A stretch of 22,548 nucleotides of DNA from Nemertoderma westbladi. Taxonomy: Eukaryota; Xenacoelomorpha; Nemertodermatida; Nemertodermatidae. The DNA lies in assembly GCA_032718475.1 (NCBI GenBank), contig JAUCBJ010005912.1:1-22548 (forward strand). Direction: 5' to 3'. The position numbers were made by a program, and so were the translations under genes. Below are positions 9,908 through 19,248 of this stretch, in pieces (the first letter of the stretch is position 1; each line of letters starts with the position of its first letter). The notes beneath the pieces are model-generated. The model had not been told where the DNA came from. It did no database searches and saw nothing but the letters and a program-made list of their open reading frames with translations.

Positions 9908-11445
9908 CTAACATGCACCATGAACTTGTATCCCAAAATCAAAAAAACCTATTTTTGAGCAAAAAACTCTGAAGCCCAAAAAAAAGCTTTTAATCAAAAA
10001 TGCAGAGGTGGCATCCGGCTTATCACAGCAGAGTTTGTGGTGAAAGCCATGAACAGTTGTTCTCGTGAAGATGTGACGGTTGCGTTGGTTCAAGGACTTC
10101 CTGAGTGTTGATCAGAACGCCAGGGCAGTTTGATAGTTTTCACTATGAAACTTGTTTTCTCTGACTAACCTGTATTTCCAGTATTTCTTTAACACGTCTT
10201 CATCAAATATCCCAGGTGATTTTTCTAGAATATCTCCAATAAATGTTTTTGATAAATTTTGTTTTTAGTTTTTGATAAATTTTTTTGAATAAATTTTTCT
10301 TTGTAGCATATGAATAACTAAGGTTGAGGACGCGGATTTATGAACTCCTAGTAATAGTTTTTCTTTAAATTCTTTAATTTTGTCAAGATCTTTGCGATTA
10401 TACACTGTTAAATATGGGCCAATCGCAGATATTGCATACAAATCTGTTGGTGCAATTTTAATTTCAAATATTTTTAAACCAGTTGGAACAGATACGAGTT
10501 GGAGTTTTGTTAAAGTTCCAATAATACCGAAAGCAGTGTTCTTCTTTTCTTTTATATGATCGTTAAAGCTAAGTGATGATTGAAAAATTACACCCAAGTA
10601 TTCATAATTGTTGCTAATATTAAAATTGTTCCCAGCGTAACTAAATGAGTCTGTTGATGCAAGTCTACTCTACACCCCTTGCTGAATTTTAATTTTTTAG
10701 TTTTTTAAGATTAACTTCTATTCCATTTATTCTACACCAATTTTCCGAATTTTTCTTGAATATCCTGTTTGTTAGATGAAAAGAACACCAGATCCCCAGC
10801 GTAGAAGAGGAAACAAAATGCGACAGCAGCATTACGTAGATGAATGGATAGGTCTGAAATAAATATGAGAAAACATGTACATGAAAGGCAGTCCCCCTGT
10901 TAAATCCCCGAAGTTGAGATATTGCTTCCTTGAGTTGAAGTCTATCAAAAACCCAAATGTTGTTATGAAGCAGATCATTAATTATATTGTAAAATCTTCC
11001 ATTTATTCCAAACTTGTATAATTTTGATAGGAGTAGAACCCTGGATACGATGTCAAAGACTTTCCGGAAGTCGACCAATGGTGCATAGACCTTGTGCTGT
11101 CCTGAGGTTGGTGATTTGAATGCGGTTTGAATTTCCCTAATTAATAAATTACTAATAGCTTCAGTTGTCGATTTATTGGGTAGAAAGCTGTATATTGTTC
11201 TCTAGGTAACTTGTGTGAGGTGAAGAAGCGAATCCGTGAGTTGATAATTGACATTTTTTTGTTTTAAGGAATACAGAAATAAGCGCAATGCCACGATAGT
11301 TGTTTGGATCAGATCTCAGGCCCTTTCCTTTGTATAGAATGGATATCAAACACTCCTTTCAGATGTTTGTGAGTTTACCGATGTTGAGACAAGCATTGAA
11401 TAGCAGGCGACATCCACATAAACCAGTCAACCCTCAATACCTCGA
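9908..11445 (-). pseudogene. Decayed non-LTR retrotransposon (CR1/Jockey-like), reverse transcriptase and C-terminus
   Basis: Reading the minus strand from about 11445, the order is that of a LINE polymerase. LFNACLNIGKL, KECLISILYKGKG and DPNNYRGIAL (RT motif 0/1) lie near 11430-11270. Next come VDFRKVFDIVSR with FGINGRFYNIINDLL (motif A, 11078 downward), a damaged motif B, and FYAGDLVFFSSNKQDI (motif C) near 10800-10760. There the usual A-D-D is A-G-D, so a catalytic aspartate is gone. Then come NGIEVNLKK and a C-terminal block, SLSFNDHIKEKKNTAFGIIG to LDKIKEFKEKLLLGVHKS (10597-10265). A reading to 9908 (HIFTRTTVHGFHHKLC) may be the last piece. The frame changes at least four times and stops interrupt it. 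The family assignment is by motif order only, and CR1 versus Jockey cannot be settled. It lies antisense to the host gene, within an intron. Confidence 0.72.
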
Positions 11446-12483
11446 TCCCTGAAGTCTCACTGATCCACCCGGGTTTTACGACCTCTTTCAAGACTGGGTG
11501 TTACCTGAACAGCTAATCGGCGGAGGTCGAGCCAGGCTGAATATCGAAGAAGTTTGCCCATGAATCACTTCAGTGGAGCACCTGGATGTGTGTTATCTTA
11601 TCATATCCAAGAAGGGCAATCTGGCAGAATTGGAGAATCACAGTTCCTTCACCCATTGAGATCGCCGAAAGTTAAAAATGTAATATTAGAAAGTGTAACA
11701 TTTGTGTAACTATTAAACTCAAATCCCACTTCCTGGGAAGGATTTTGTGACTAAAAACTCGCATTTTATTAGCCAAAACCATTACTCCAAAACCATAGAA
11801 CAGATGGGTAAGATTTATAAATCTATAAAAGCCAAATGCCCCGCCGTGTTCATTTTTGGTATCCACTTTTAATATTTCCTTCTTAGTGGTGGGAATGCAG
11901 CCAATAAGAGACATTTCCATTTCCTTCTCACCATTGAACATTGAGGTGAGTTTTGTGCTGCATTGCAACATCTATTTGTTCAGTGTGTATTCTGCTTTGC
12001 TGATAGCAGGATGTTTTGCCTATAACACCAGGCTTAAAGTTTATGAATTATAGTTAATCACCGCAACATTGCGTCAGTTTATGTATTAGTAACGATATGG
12101 AGATTCTGCTATATTAACACTGCATAACTTCGAACTTGTTCATATTTATACTTCATATCATCTTATCGTCCATATGTAACCCGGTATGGGGTTGGTCCCT
12201 TATCATAAACCAACAAAGGTAAATCATACTTCAGTCTATAAGTTTGAAGAAGAAGCAACAACAGCAATTATAATAACATTAATACACATCTCAAATACTA
12301 CTTACAAACTGTACTAACAAATATTTTGACAATTTCAATCATGAATTTGGATGCCCGCCCACACAACATTAAAGCAATAATGGAACCAAATATACGAAGT
12401 TTTCAATATCATACCAACCAATGCCCATGCTTATCACTTGACCACAGAATAAATATATTCTATCATGCTTTATGTTATTGCAG
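11446..12483. other. Intronic stretch upstream of the FN2 exon
   Basis: No supported gene. A minus-strand open frame (11672-11971, 99 codons) contains AFGFYRFINLTHLFYGFG but matches nothing I recognise. The relatively GC-rich segment 11440-11640 may be additional untranslated retroelement sequence. The end of the stretch provides a pyrimidine-poor but usable acceptor (tgttattgcag, ending 12483). Confidence 0.5.
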
Positions 12484-12681
12484 TTCGGGATTGCTCAACA
12501 GTCGCAGGGCCACGACCTTTTCGGAATTGTGTGTTCCCATTCAAATATAACGGCAACGAGTACATCAATAAGTGTCCTGTCGACCCCAATGATGAGCCAT
12601 GGTGCCCAACCGAAGTTGACAGCGGTGGAAATTATGTTCTTGGTTCAGGAAATTGGGGAATATGTAATTTGCAATGTGTTG
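12484..12681 (+). CDS. Host-gene exon: fibronectin type II-like (kringle-like) domain
   Basis: This 198-base exon is bounded by TTGCAG and G|GTATGT, phase 1 on both sides. It encodes 66 residues beginning RDCSTVAGPRPFRNCVFPF and including YNGNEYINKC, EPWCPTEVD and GNWGIC. The four core cysteines (CVFPF, NKC, PWC, GIC) and the aromatic positions are those of the FN2 family, which binds collagen and related ligands in several extracellular proteins. Two further cysteines flank the core (RDC at the start, LQC at the end) and probably pair with each other. The G that ends the exon joins AT of the next exon to give CVDEC, a standard run into a calcium-binding EGF domain. The true product is secreted or extracellular. 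The whole-gene identity is not recognised. Confidence 0.88.
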
Positions 12682-13013
12682 GTATGTATGTACTTCATGT
12701 TCAATGTACAAGACTTGCAGAAATTACATAAGATGGATGAATAGAAACAGATACATAGATAGATGTTTATTACATTTCTTTTTTATATAATTTTACTGTT
12801 TTGAATATTAGATATTTTAAATATTAGGGCGATTTTCCAATAAATCATGATCTATTTATTCATCAAAAAGGATTGAATATGATTTGATGCAAGTATGTGG
12901 TGATTGGATATGTTGGTAGTGAGTGAAGTGTTAGTGATACTTTCAAGAGCAGTTAATTTATAGATAGCCACTTATTTACATGATAATAATTTACTTTTAT
13001 AAATATTATGCAG
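12682..13013 (+). other. Intron between FN2 and first EGF exon
   Basis: A 332-base AT-rich intron with GTATGT donor and aatattatgcag acceptor. It includes a short GATA/GATG simple-repeat tract near 12731-12766. No other feature is visible. Confidence 0.8.
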
Positions 13014-13130
13014 ATGAATGTGAAACAAATATTCACAGTTGTCACCACAATGCGATTTGCACAGATACCCATGACAGTTACACTTGTTCATGTAATCCTC
13101 ACTATATAGGAGATGGATATTCATGTGAAG
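13014..13130 (+). CDS. Host-gene exon: calcium-binding EGF domain 1
   Basis: The exon has 117 bases, acceptor tatgcag, donor G|GTAAGA and phase 1-1. With the G from the preceding exon it reads DECETNIHSCHHNAICTD then SYTCSCNPHYIGDGYSCE, six cysteines in EGF spacing. D-E-C at the start and C-T-D-T-H-D-S-Y-T-C-S-C match the calcium-binding EGF pattern and the Asp/Asn beta-hydroxylation signature CX[D/N]X4[F/Y]XCXC. Calcium-binding EGF modules stiffen extracellular rods and mediate protein contacts. The junction with the next EGF exon gives SCEDVNEC, the normal spacing for tandem modules. Confidence 0.93.
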
Positions 13131-13166
13131 GTAAGACAATAGTTAATAACTATTTACATCATTGTG

Positions 13167-13257
13167 TGCAAAGTAGCACTTTGCATCGTTATGACCCGAG
13201 TTTATTTATGTAACGAGCGAGCGCAGCGAGGGAGGTCTACATAAATAAACAAGGGTC
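13167..13257. repeat. Two adjacent stem-loops downstream of an EGF exon
   Basis: TGCAAAGT-AGC-ACTTTGCA at 13167-13185 is a perfect 8-bp hairpin. It is followed at 13193-13212 and 13238-13257 by 20-base arms (18 of 20 pairing, GACCCGAGTTTATTTATGTA against its partner) around a 25-base GC-rich loop with GCGAGCGCAGCGAG. This may be a small palindromic repeat insertion. Confidence 0.85.
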
Positions 13258-15202
13258 TTTAACGCTGAAAAGTGACCTTTGGCAAGCAATGATGTTTGTA
13301 ATTTTGTTACATTATTGTTCGCGCTTTTAGACCTTTAGCAGTTTAACCTGCCAATTTAAATGTCTTTTTAATTATGAATCGACTTTAGCCCTTACCAATT
13401 ACCTGGTGTACTGAAGTTACATCTGCCGAAGCCAGTCCGTGCGCGGTGTATGACCCACGGTGTAGGTGACTGGATTCGGGTTCCCTAGGAAGTTATTGCG
13501 GTGTAGGCTACTTTTTTATTATTCGATTGATCGCTACTATATAATCTCTGACAACTATATTTACTTTCGGGGAAATATTAACAGTTCCTTTAGGACGTGG
13601 CGCTTTAAGTATAAAACAGAATTATGACTTACACTAATCACAACTAGATGGCCACATAGTTTCGTAAATAGCGCATTCTTTAGGAGATGCTTTATTAACC
13701 TTCACATGACTTCACACTACTTCACACTAATTTGCCGACTGTCACTGATTTTGATCATATATAAGGAGGATTGCAACTGACACACGTAGGGATTATGAAA
13801 TAGCATTTAATTCACACAAAAACCACTATAATTTGAGTCACAGTTGCTACCGGTAGACTCTTCCTCCGCTTACCTCAGTAATCAAGAAGATTGAGGGGTT
13901 TACGATTATTTATCGGTATTCTCCAAATATAACATCCATTAATATAAACAGCAATTGACACAATATAAAACAGCATTAAAACAGTGCGGTGAACAGTCAG
14001 TATGTGTTCAGTCATATGAGTTGCGATATGAAATGAGGTGTGTCCACGTCCAGTGTCCAGTTAATAGATTTATGTTCTTATAACTAAGGCCATCAGATGT
14101 TCTTGGGCCAAAGTCTGAAACGACCGTACTTAGTACATAATTCTGAGAGGAATATAATTCTCAGAAAAACGATAATTGAATGCACATGCGCTAGTTTCCT
14201 CAGGTAGGTCTCTACTGGCATAACTGGGAACATTGCTCTGATTGGCTGAATAAGCTCGAACAAAGGGATCTCCACGTACACAAAGAATCAGCTGACAGAT
14301 TTCGTCATATTGGTTCTAATTTCTGTCCAACGCGTAGTTGAACAATTTTAGGGCTATTTTAGAGTATTCTGCGCATTGCCTAAAAATGACTTGTTATATC
14401 TGCTTTACAATTATGTCAACTTATCAGCATTCAGTATGTGAAGAAAGAATTTTATGGATACTCACTCATACATTTTAATCATGTACTAACTATATCGAAT
14501 ATAAGTGAAATTTATTAACAGGTACACAGTATTAATTATACATTTAAATCTAATTAAAGTTTATTGGAAGTTATCTCCTGCATGGATGTGATAAATCATT
14601 AATCCATCTTGACTATAGTCGACTGAAGCAAACCTAGTCACAGTCTGTCTCCATTCAGTTTTACTGAACACTGTCGTCACTTTCTTTGGTCATTTCAGTG
14701 TCTTCCATAATGTAATACAGTACACATTAAACAATTATTTACATACAGTAGCTAGTCCCATCACTGCAAACTGAATAATAAACCAGCACTCATTAACATA
14801 AATGGAAATAATACATTCTGGAATACGGTAATTGAAGTTGTTTCCATGTTATTGATTACTTTGCAGCTTTCCTTCCTATAGGCCGCAATGCTGCAACGTA
14901 GTTCTTTGAAGCGTTACGAGTAATGCACCAGAACGCTGTTAAGCGTCTGTAGTACTGTATCTGTAATCCTATTGGTCAATTAGAAGATTGATTGAGATTG
15001 AATTGATATAATTCGTTAATCGACTTGAAAACAGTTACCAACTCTAATATTTGTAAACATTTTACAGTTCACATCCTAGTCAGAACATGAATACTGGGTC
15101 ATTAATCCAGAAACCTGCCACCTCCCAGCAGTGGCTGCATAGACCCTCTTAAAAACGGCATCATAAATGGCATCATGAATCTTGATTCATCACAAAAATG
15201 GG

Positions 15203-15382
15203 CCTGTTTTGCAAACAGAAACTGGAAAGCCAGGGTAATTTCATTAGTAAGCCAATTCCAACGACAAATTTAGCCAGTAATTCTCCATTGAACCTGTTTT
15301 GCAAACAGAAACTGGAAAGCCAGGGTAATTTCATTAGTAAGCCAATTCCAACGACAAATTTAGCCAGTAATTCTCCATTGAA
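15203..15382. repeat. Perfect 90-bp tandem duplication
   Basis: Units 15203-15292 and 15293-15382 are identical over all 90 bases (starting CCTGTTTTGCAAACAG, ending TCTCCATTGAA). The second ends 24 bases before the EGF exon at 15407, so the duplication sits in the branch-point region of the intron. Identity implies a recent event or, less likely, an assembly artefact. Confidence 0.95.
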
Positions 15383-15406
15383 CAAATTATCCATTTTATG
15401 TTTCAG

Positions 15407-15532
15407 ATGTTAATGAATGTCTTAGCAATGAATATCATAATTGCCACAATGATGCTACCTGCACAAATGATGACGGTGGATTCACATGTACTTGCAATTC
15501 AGGCTATTCTGGCAACGGTATATCATGCAATG
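15407..15532 (+). CDS. Host-gene exon: calcium-binding EGF domain 2
   Basis: A 126-base exon between tttcag and TG|GTGAGC, phase 1-1. With the G carried over from 13130 it reads DVNECLSNEYHNCHNDATC then GFTCTCNSGYSGNGISC, six cysteines in EGF order. DVNEC and C-T-N-D-D-G-G-F-T-C-T-C give the calcium-binding and beta-hydroxylation patterns. The exon ends with one base of a codon, so at least one further exon must follow. None is recognisable in the remaining 7 kb, which is filled with repeats and mobile elements. The protein therefore continues beyond the window. Confidence 0.94.
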
Positions 15533-15577
15533 GTGAGCTAAACGAATATAAATTAAATAATCGTTATACAATTAAAG

Positions 15578-15595
15578 ACGGCGTCAAGACGCCGT
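15578..15595. repeat. Short perfect GC-rich palindrome
   Basis: ACGGCGTC-AA-GACGCCGT, 8-bp arms with a 2-base loop, 46 bases after the EGF exon donor. The function is unknown. It could be the end of a small palindromic repeat. Confidence 0.9.
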
Positions 15596-15689
15596 GAAGG
15601 AACCGAAGTTAAACCAAACCGAAACAAATATTTTTACAGGCCATACATAAGCCACCGACTATTTTTACAAGATATTAACTCTAAACCAA

Positions 15690-15952
15690 TTTCGATCATA
15701 GTGCCTGTTTACGAATTTGGGTTTCCAGTTACGAATTTGACTACCTGGTTACGAATGTGTTTTTCCGCGTTGCGAATCAAGGTGTTTGCTTTCAAATATG
15801 AGCACCTTGTCAAGAATTGATGTCCCTGGTTACAATTTGTTACAATATGGTTGCAAATCTGAGCACGAGCACCCAGTTTCAAATCTGAGTTCCAGGTTAT
15901 AAATTCAACAACCCAGTTACAAATCTAAGTAGTCAGTAACAAATCCAAGAAT
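15690..15952 (+). repeat. Degenerate ~20-bp tandem repeat
   Basis: About a dozen diverged units share the pattern CC(A/T)GGTTACAAATCTGAG, seen as ttccagttacgaatttg, cctggttacgaatgtg, cctggttacaatttg, acccagtttcaaatctgag, ttccaggttataaattc and acccagttacaaatctaag. Spacing is mostly 20-21 bases with slips. This is an old, decayed minisatellite. Confidence 0.75.
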
Positions 15953-15965
15953 ATATATTATTATA

Positions 15966-16477
15966 TATATATTATGAAAACACGTTTTTGTTGTTGATTA
16001 TTAGACCTAGGCCTACATATTGGAGGGGGGGGGTTCGGGCATGGAGGGGAATTCAAATATGTACTGCTACTCTTTCGCCAATGATGTAATTCCTGCATAC
16101 TTAGTTACGGACCGGTAATGTAGTCGATTCAATAGAGGCCTACTGCAGTACTGTTGTGCCTAGCATTGTATTGTCAGATTGTAGTAGGCCTACCGGCTAC
16201 ATATAGCTATGATAACCTAGGCCTATTGGCCTAGACAGGTTTTGTTAGATACAGCTAGGCCTACTACAGTACTATGAATGGCTCTGCCTCACGCCCCGCT
16301 GTCCTACTGCAGTAGCCTACTAACTGGCCTGCACACTTCCGCACTTGCAGGAATTACATCGTTGGCGAATGAGTAGCGGTACATATTTGAATTCCCCCCA
16401 TGCCCCACCCCCCCCCCCCCCCCCCCCCTCCAATATGCAAAATAAGCAACAACAAAAACGTGTTTTCATAATATAAT
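15966..16477. mobile_element. Fold-back (MITE-like) element with ~130-bp inverted arms
   Basis: The arm at 15966-16097 pairs with 16346-16477. Shared landmarks in inverted orientation are ATTATGAAAACACG, TTTTTGTTGTTG, CATATTGGAGGGG, the G/C homopolymer (9 G at 16025-16033 against 21 C at 16408-16428), GAATTCAAATATGTAC and GATGTAATTCCTGCA. The central 248 bases contain no gene and several TAGGCCTA-type palindromes. No transposase is present, so it would be non-autonomous. No target-site duplication could be placed, because the right end runs into a tandem repeat derived from the element's own end. Confidence 0.85.
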
Positions 16478-16710
16478 TAATTTTGCAAGTTCATCCAAAA
16501 ACGTGTTTTCATAATATAATTAATTTTGCCAGTTCAACCAAAAACGTGTTTTCATAATATAATTAATTTTGCCAGTTCAACCAAAAACGTGTTTTCATAA
16601 TATAATTAATTTTGCAAGTTCATCCAAAAACGTGTTTTCATAATATAATTAATTTTACAACATCACCAAAAACGTGTTTCCATAATATAATTAATTTTGG
16701 CCGAATTCAG
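16454..16710 (+). repeat. 43-bp minisatellite, six units
   Basis: Units start AAAAACGTGTTTTCATAA at 16454, 16497, 16540, 16583, 16626 and 16668 (spacing 43, 43, 43, 43, 42) and continue with TATAATTAATTTTGC. Variants alternate between CAAGTTCATCC and CCAGTTCAACC at the unit end; the last two units are more diverged. The first part of the unit is the terminal sequence of the fold-back element at 15966-16477. Confidence 0.95.
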
Positions 16711-16718
16711 CCACCGTA

Positions 16719-16814
16719 CATATTGAATCAATATGTTGGTAACATATTGTTTTAATATGTTTCCAGCATGTTAACATATTGATTCAATATGTTGCCAGCA
16801 TGTTAACATATTGA
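16719..16814. repeat. Palindromic ~32-bp tandem repeats, left of the LINE
   Basis: Units built on ACATATTGATTCAATATGT (9-bp arms around one base) joined by TGCCAGCATGTTA. Three or so copies occur, the middle one altered (CATATTGTTTTAATATG). The array is interrupted at 16814 by the LINE and resumes at 19249, so the LINE inserted into a pre-existing array. Confidence 0.88.
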
Positions 16815-19242
16815 AACAAATTGGCCCAGAAGACATCAAGGGTTACACCTATAACACCAGTTCTAACAGAAATGGGTACTTACTTTTAGACCTAATGGAA
16901 GAATGTGAATTGATACCAACAAACAACACATTCGAAAAGAGTAAGGGGAAGCTATGGACCTTTCAATACCCTAATGGAACCAAAGCACAACTGGATTACA
17001 TCCTCATAAACAAAAAGTGGAGAAACAGCATGATCAACTGCGAGGCATACAGCTCGTTCAACCTAACTGGTTCGGACCACAGAATTGTGACTGCAGAGAT
17101 CAGACTCAGTTTGAGAGCCAGCAAACCCAGGACAAGCAAGCAAATCAAATATGACTGGGAAAAACTCAGAACTGACAATGCTGTAAAGGATGCTTATACA
17201 GTAGAAGTTCAAAACCGCTTTGAAGCACTTCAGTCAATGGATGAAGACCAATCCACCAATTCAATATACCAGAATATAATAACAGCCCACAAGGAATCAG
17301 CTAAGAGGCATATCCCCCAGAAACCCAAACGAAAACAATATGTGCCATGGCAAAACTCTGAGGTTACTTGTAAGAGAGAAGATCTTAAGATAGCCTACAA
17401 AGTTAAAACCGAACAACCAACAACCGAAAACATTAACAAGGTTGAGAAAGCTAAGGACGATCTTAAATTGGCCTACAACATCAGCCAGGAAAAGTACATA
17501 CAGGATAAAACTGAAGCAATTACAACTGCTCACATACAGCAACAATCAAGACTTACCTGGCAAACTGTAAATGAGGTATCTAGTTGGAAAAGTTGTGCAA
17601 AGGGGCGCCTCAAAGCCGATAGTCCTGAAGAACGTGTTGGGAAATGGAAAAATCACATCAGCAACTTGCTTGGGCAGCCACCAAACATTGAGGTCAGCCC
17701 TACAAGGAAAATATATGACAAGACACTACCTATAGAAACAGGGGACTTCACACCTGCCGAACTCCAAAGAAGCATTAAAAGCATGTCCAATAATAAAGCG
17801 AGTGGATTAGATGAAATCCCAGCGGAGGTATGGAAATCCGGAGTGCTAAACAGACCATTATTGAATGTTTGCAACCGGATGTTAAAAGGGGAAAAAGCCA
17901 CCACCAATTTGGACTAAAGGTCAACTAAAGCCTCTCCCCAAGAAAGGAGACCTCGGCATACCAACAAACTATTGTGGGATCTGTCTGCTTGTGGTAGCTG
18001 CCAAAATATACAATAAAATGATTCTATATAGGATTAGGCCTCACATAGAGAAACTACTGCGTAAGAGCCAAAACAGATTTCGACCAAGTAGATCAACAAT
18101 AGCTCAGATACTTGCACTACGGAGACTGATTGAAGGAATTAAGTCAAAGAATCTCCCCGCTGACATGACTTTTGTGGACTTCAAGAAGGCATTCGACTCC
18201 ATCCATAGAGGTAAAATGCTTGAAATCCTAAGAGCTTATGGAATACCAGAAGTAATTATTGCTGGCATTGGATTGTTATATTGTGACACAGAAGCACAGG
18301 TGCTCTCACCAGATGGTGAAACTGAGTTTTTCTCAATCCTGGCTGGCGTACTGCAAGGTGACACATTAGCACCATTACTATTTGTAATTGTGCTGGATTA
18401 CGCAATGAGGATGGCCACAAAGGGTGGAAGACCTGGGATTCACACTTCAAGAACGCAGAAGTAGTAGATATCCGGCAACTACAGTCACAGACACCGACTT
18501 TGCGGATGACATCGCCCTGCTCTCTAATACCCTAGCAGATGCACAGCTTCTACTAAATAAAGTGGAGAGGGCTGCTAAGGAGGTTGGATTGCCTATAAAT
18601 GCTACAAAGACCGAATTCATGACCTTTAATGTTGATGGAAACTTGACAACCATTGATAATAATCAACTAAGGAAGGTAGATGACTTCCAGTACCTTGGAT
18701 CATGGATAGAGAGTAGCAAAAAGGACATAGAAGTTAGGAAAGCAAAGGCTTGGGTAGCTCTATCAAAAATGGATACCATCTGGAAATCAGATCTCTCCAG
18801 GCACCTGAAGACTAAGTTCTTTCGAGCCACAGTGGAAAGTGTATTTTTATATGGGGGTGAGACCTGGACACTGACTAAATCACTTGAACAACGAATTGAT
18901 GGTTGCTACACAAGACTACTAAGGGCAGCCCTAAACATCAGCTGGAGACAACACATGACAAACGCCGAGCTTTATGGTACAATACCACCTGTATCAACCA
19001 CCCTCTGTGAACGCAGATTAAGATTCAGTGGGCACTGCTGGCGAAGTAAAGACGAGGTAATATCAGATCTACTTTTCTGGCAACCAACTCATGGAAAGCG
19101 TAGTCGTGGACGACCGGCCATAACATATATAGATCAACTTGAAAGGGATACTGAACTTAGGAGAAACGAAATTGCTACAACTATGGAGAATCGGGAAGCC
19201 TGGAAGGATCTCATTTCCACTGTCCGAGTTCGCTCGACCTAG
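16815..19242 (+). pseudogene. RTE-like endonuclease (C-terminal part) and reverse transcriptase, two frameshifts
   Basis: Encodes the end of an APE-type endonuclease (NRNGYLLLDLMEECEL; DYILI near residue 62; SDHR at residues 88-91), then a reverse transcriptase. The RT shows NNKASGLDEIPAEVW, motif A FVDFKKAFDS (18171-18200), motif B' GVLQGDTLAPLLF and the catalytic FADD (18499-18510). A C-terminal region follows with FLYGGETWTL, SWRQHMTNAELYG and RSRGRPAITY. The frame shifts near 17892-17897 (one extra base in an A run) and near 18421-18424 (one extra base in a G run); removing either base restores the family reading. No other stops interrupt about 800 codons. The apparent start at 16811 is a TTG created by the flanking repeat, not a real initiator. 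The N-terminal catalytic half of the endonuclease is absent. Same strand as the host gene. RTE/RTEX is the best clade guess. Confidence 0.88.
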
Positions 19243-19248
19243 TAGTAG
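16815..19248 (+). mobile_element. 5'-truncated RTE-like non-LTR retrotransposon with target-site duplication
   Basis: The element body starts abruptly inside the endonuclease region and ends TAGTAG immediately after the stop TAG at 19240-19242, a short-repeat tail as in RTE-type elements. An 11-base string TAACATATTGA lies directly against both ends (16804-16814 and 19249-19259) and fits a target-site duplication. The surrounding array contains the same string elsewhere, so this is suggestive, not proof. Confidence 0.85.

Larger units (their letters stand above)
13131..15406 (+). other. Intron between the two EGF exons
   Basis: A 2.28-kb intron starting GTAAGA and ending tttatgtttcag. It holds two hairpins just after the donor (13167-13257) and a perfect 90-bp tandem duplication just before the acceptor (15203-15382). 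Between about 13260 and 15200 I see no gene or nameable repeat. The open frames over 15173-15413 on both strands exist only because the duplicated unit is a multiple of three. Confidence 0.75.

Noticed and set aside
11672-11971. Minus-strand open frame of 99 codons
   Set aside because: No recognised family, no splice or promoter context; could be chance or an unknown repeat.
15173-15413. Open frames on both strands with an internally duplicated peptide
   Set aside because: The duplicated unit is 90 bases, a multiple of three, so any open unit stays open when copied. Opposite-strand frames cannot both be coding and the region is intronic.
16454-16710. Possible CRISPR-like array
   Set aside because: Repeats abut without unique spacers, the context is eukaryotic, and the unit derives from a neighbouring element end. 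It is a minisatellite.
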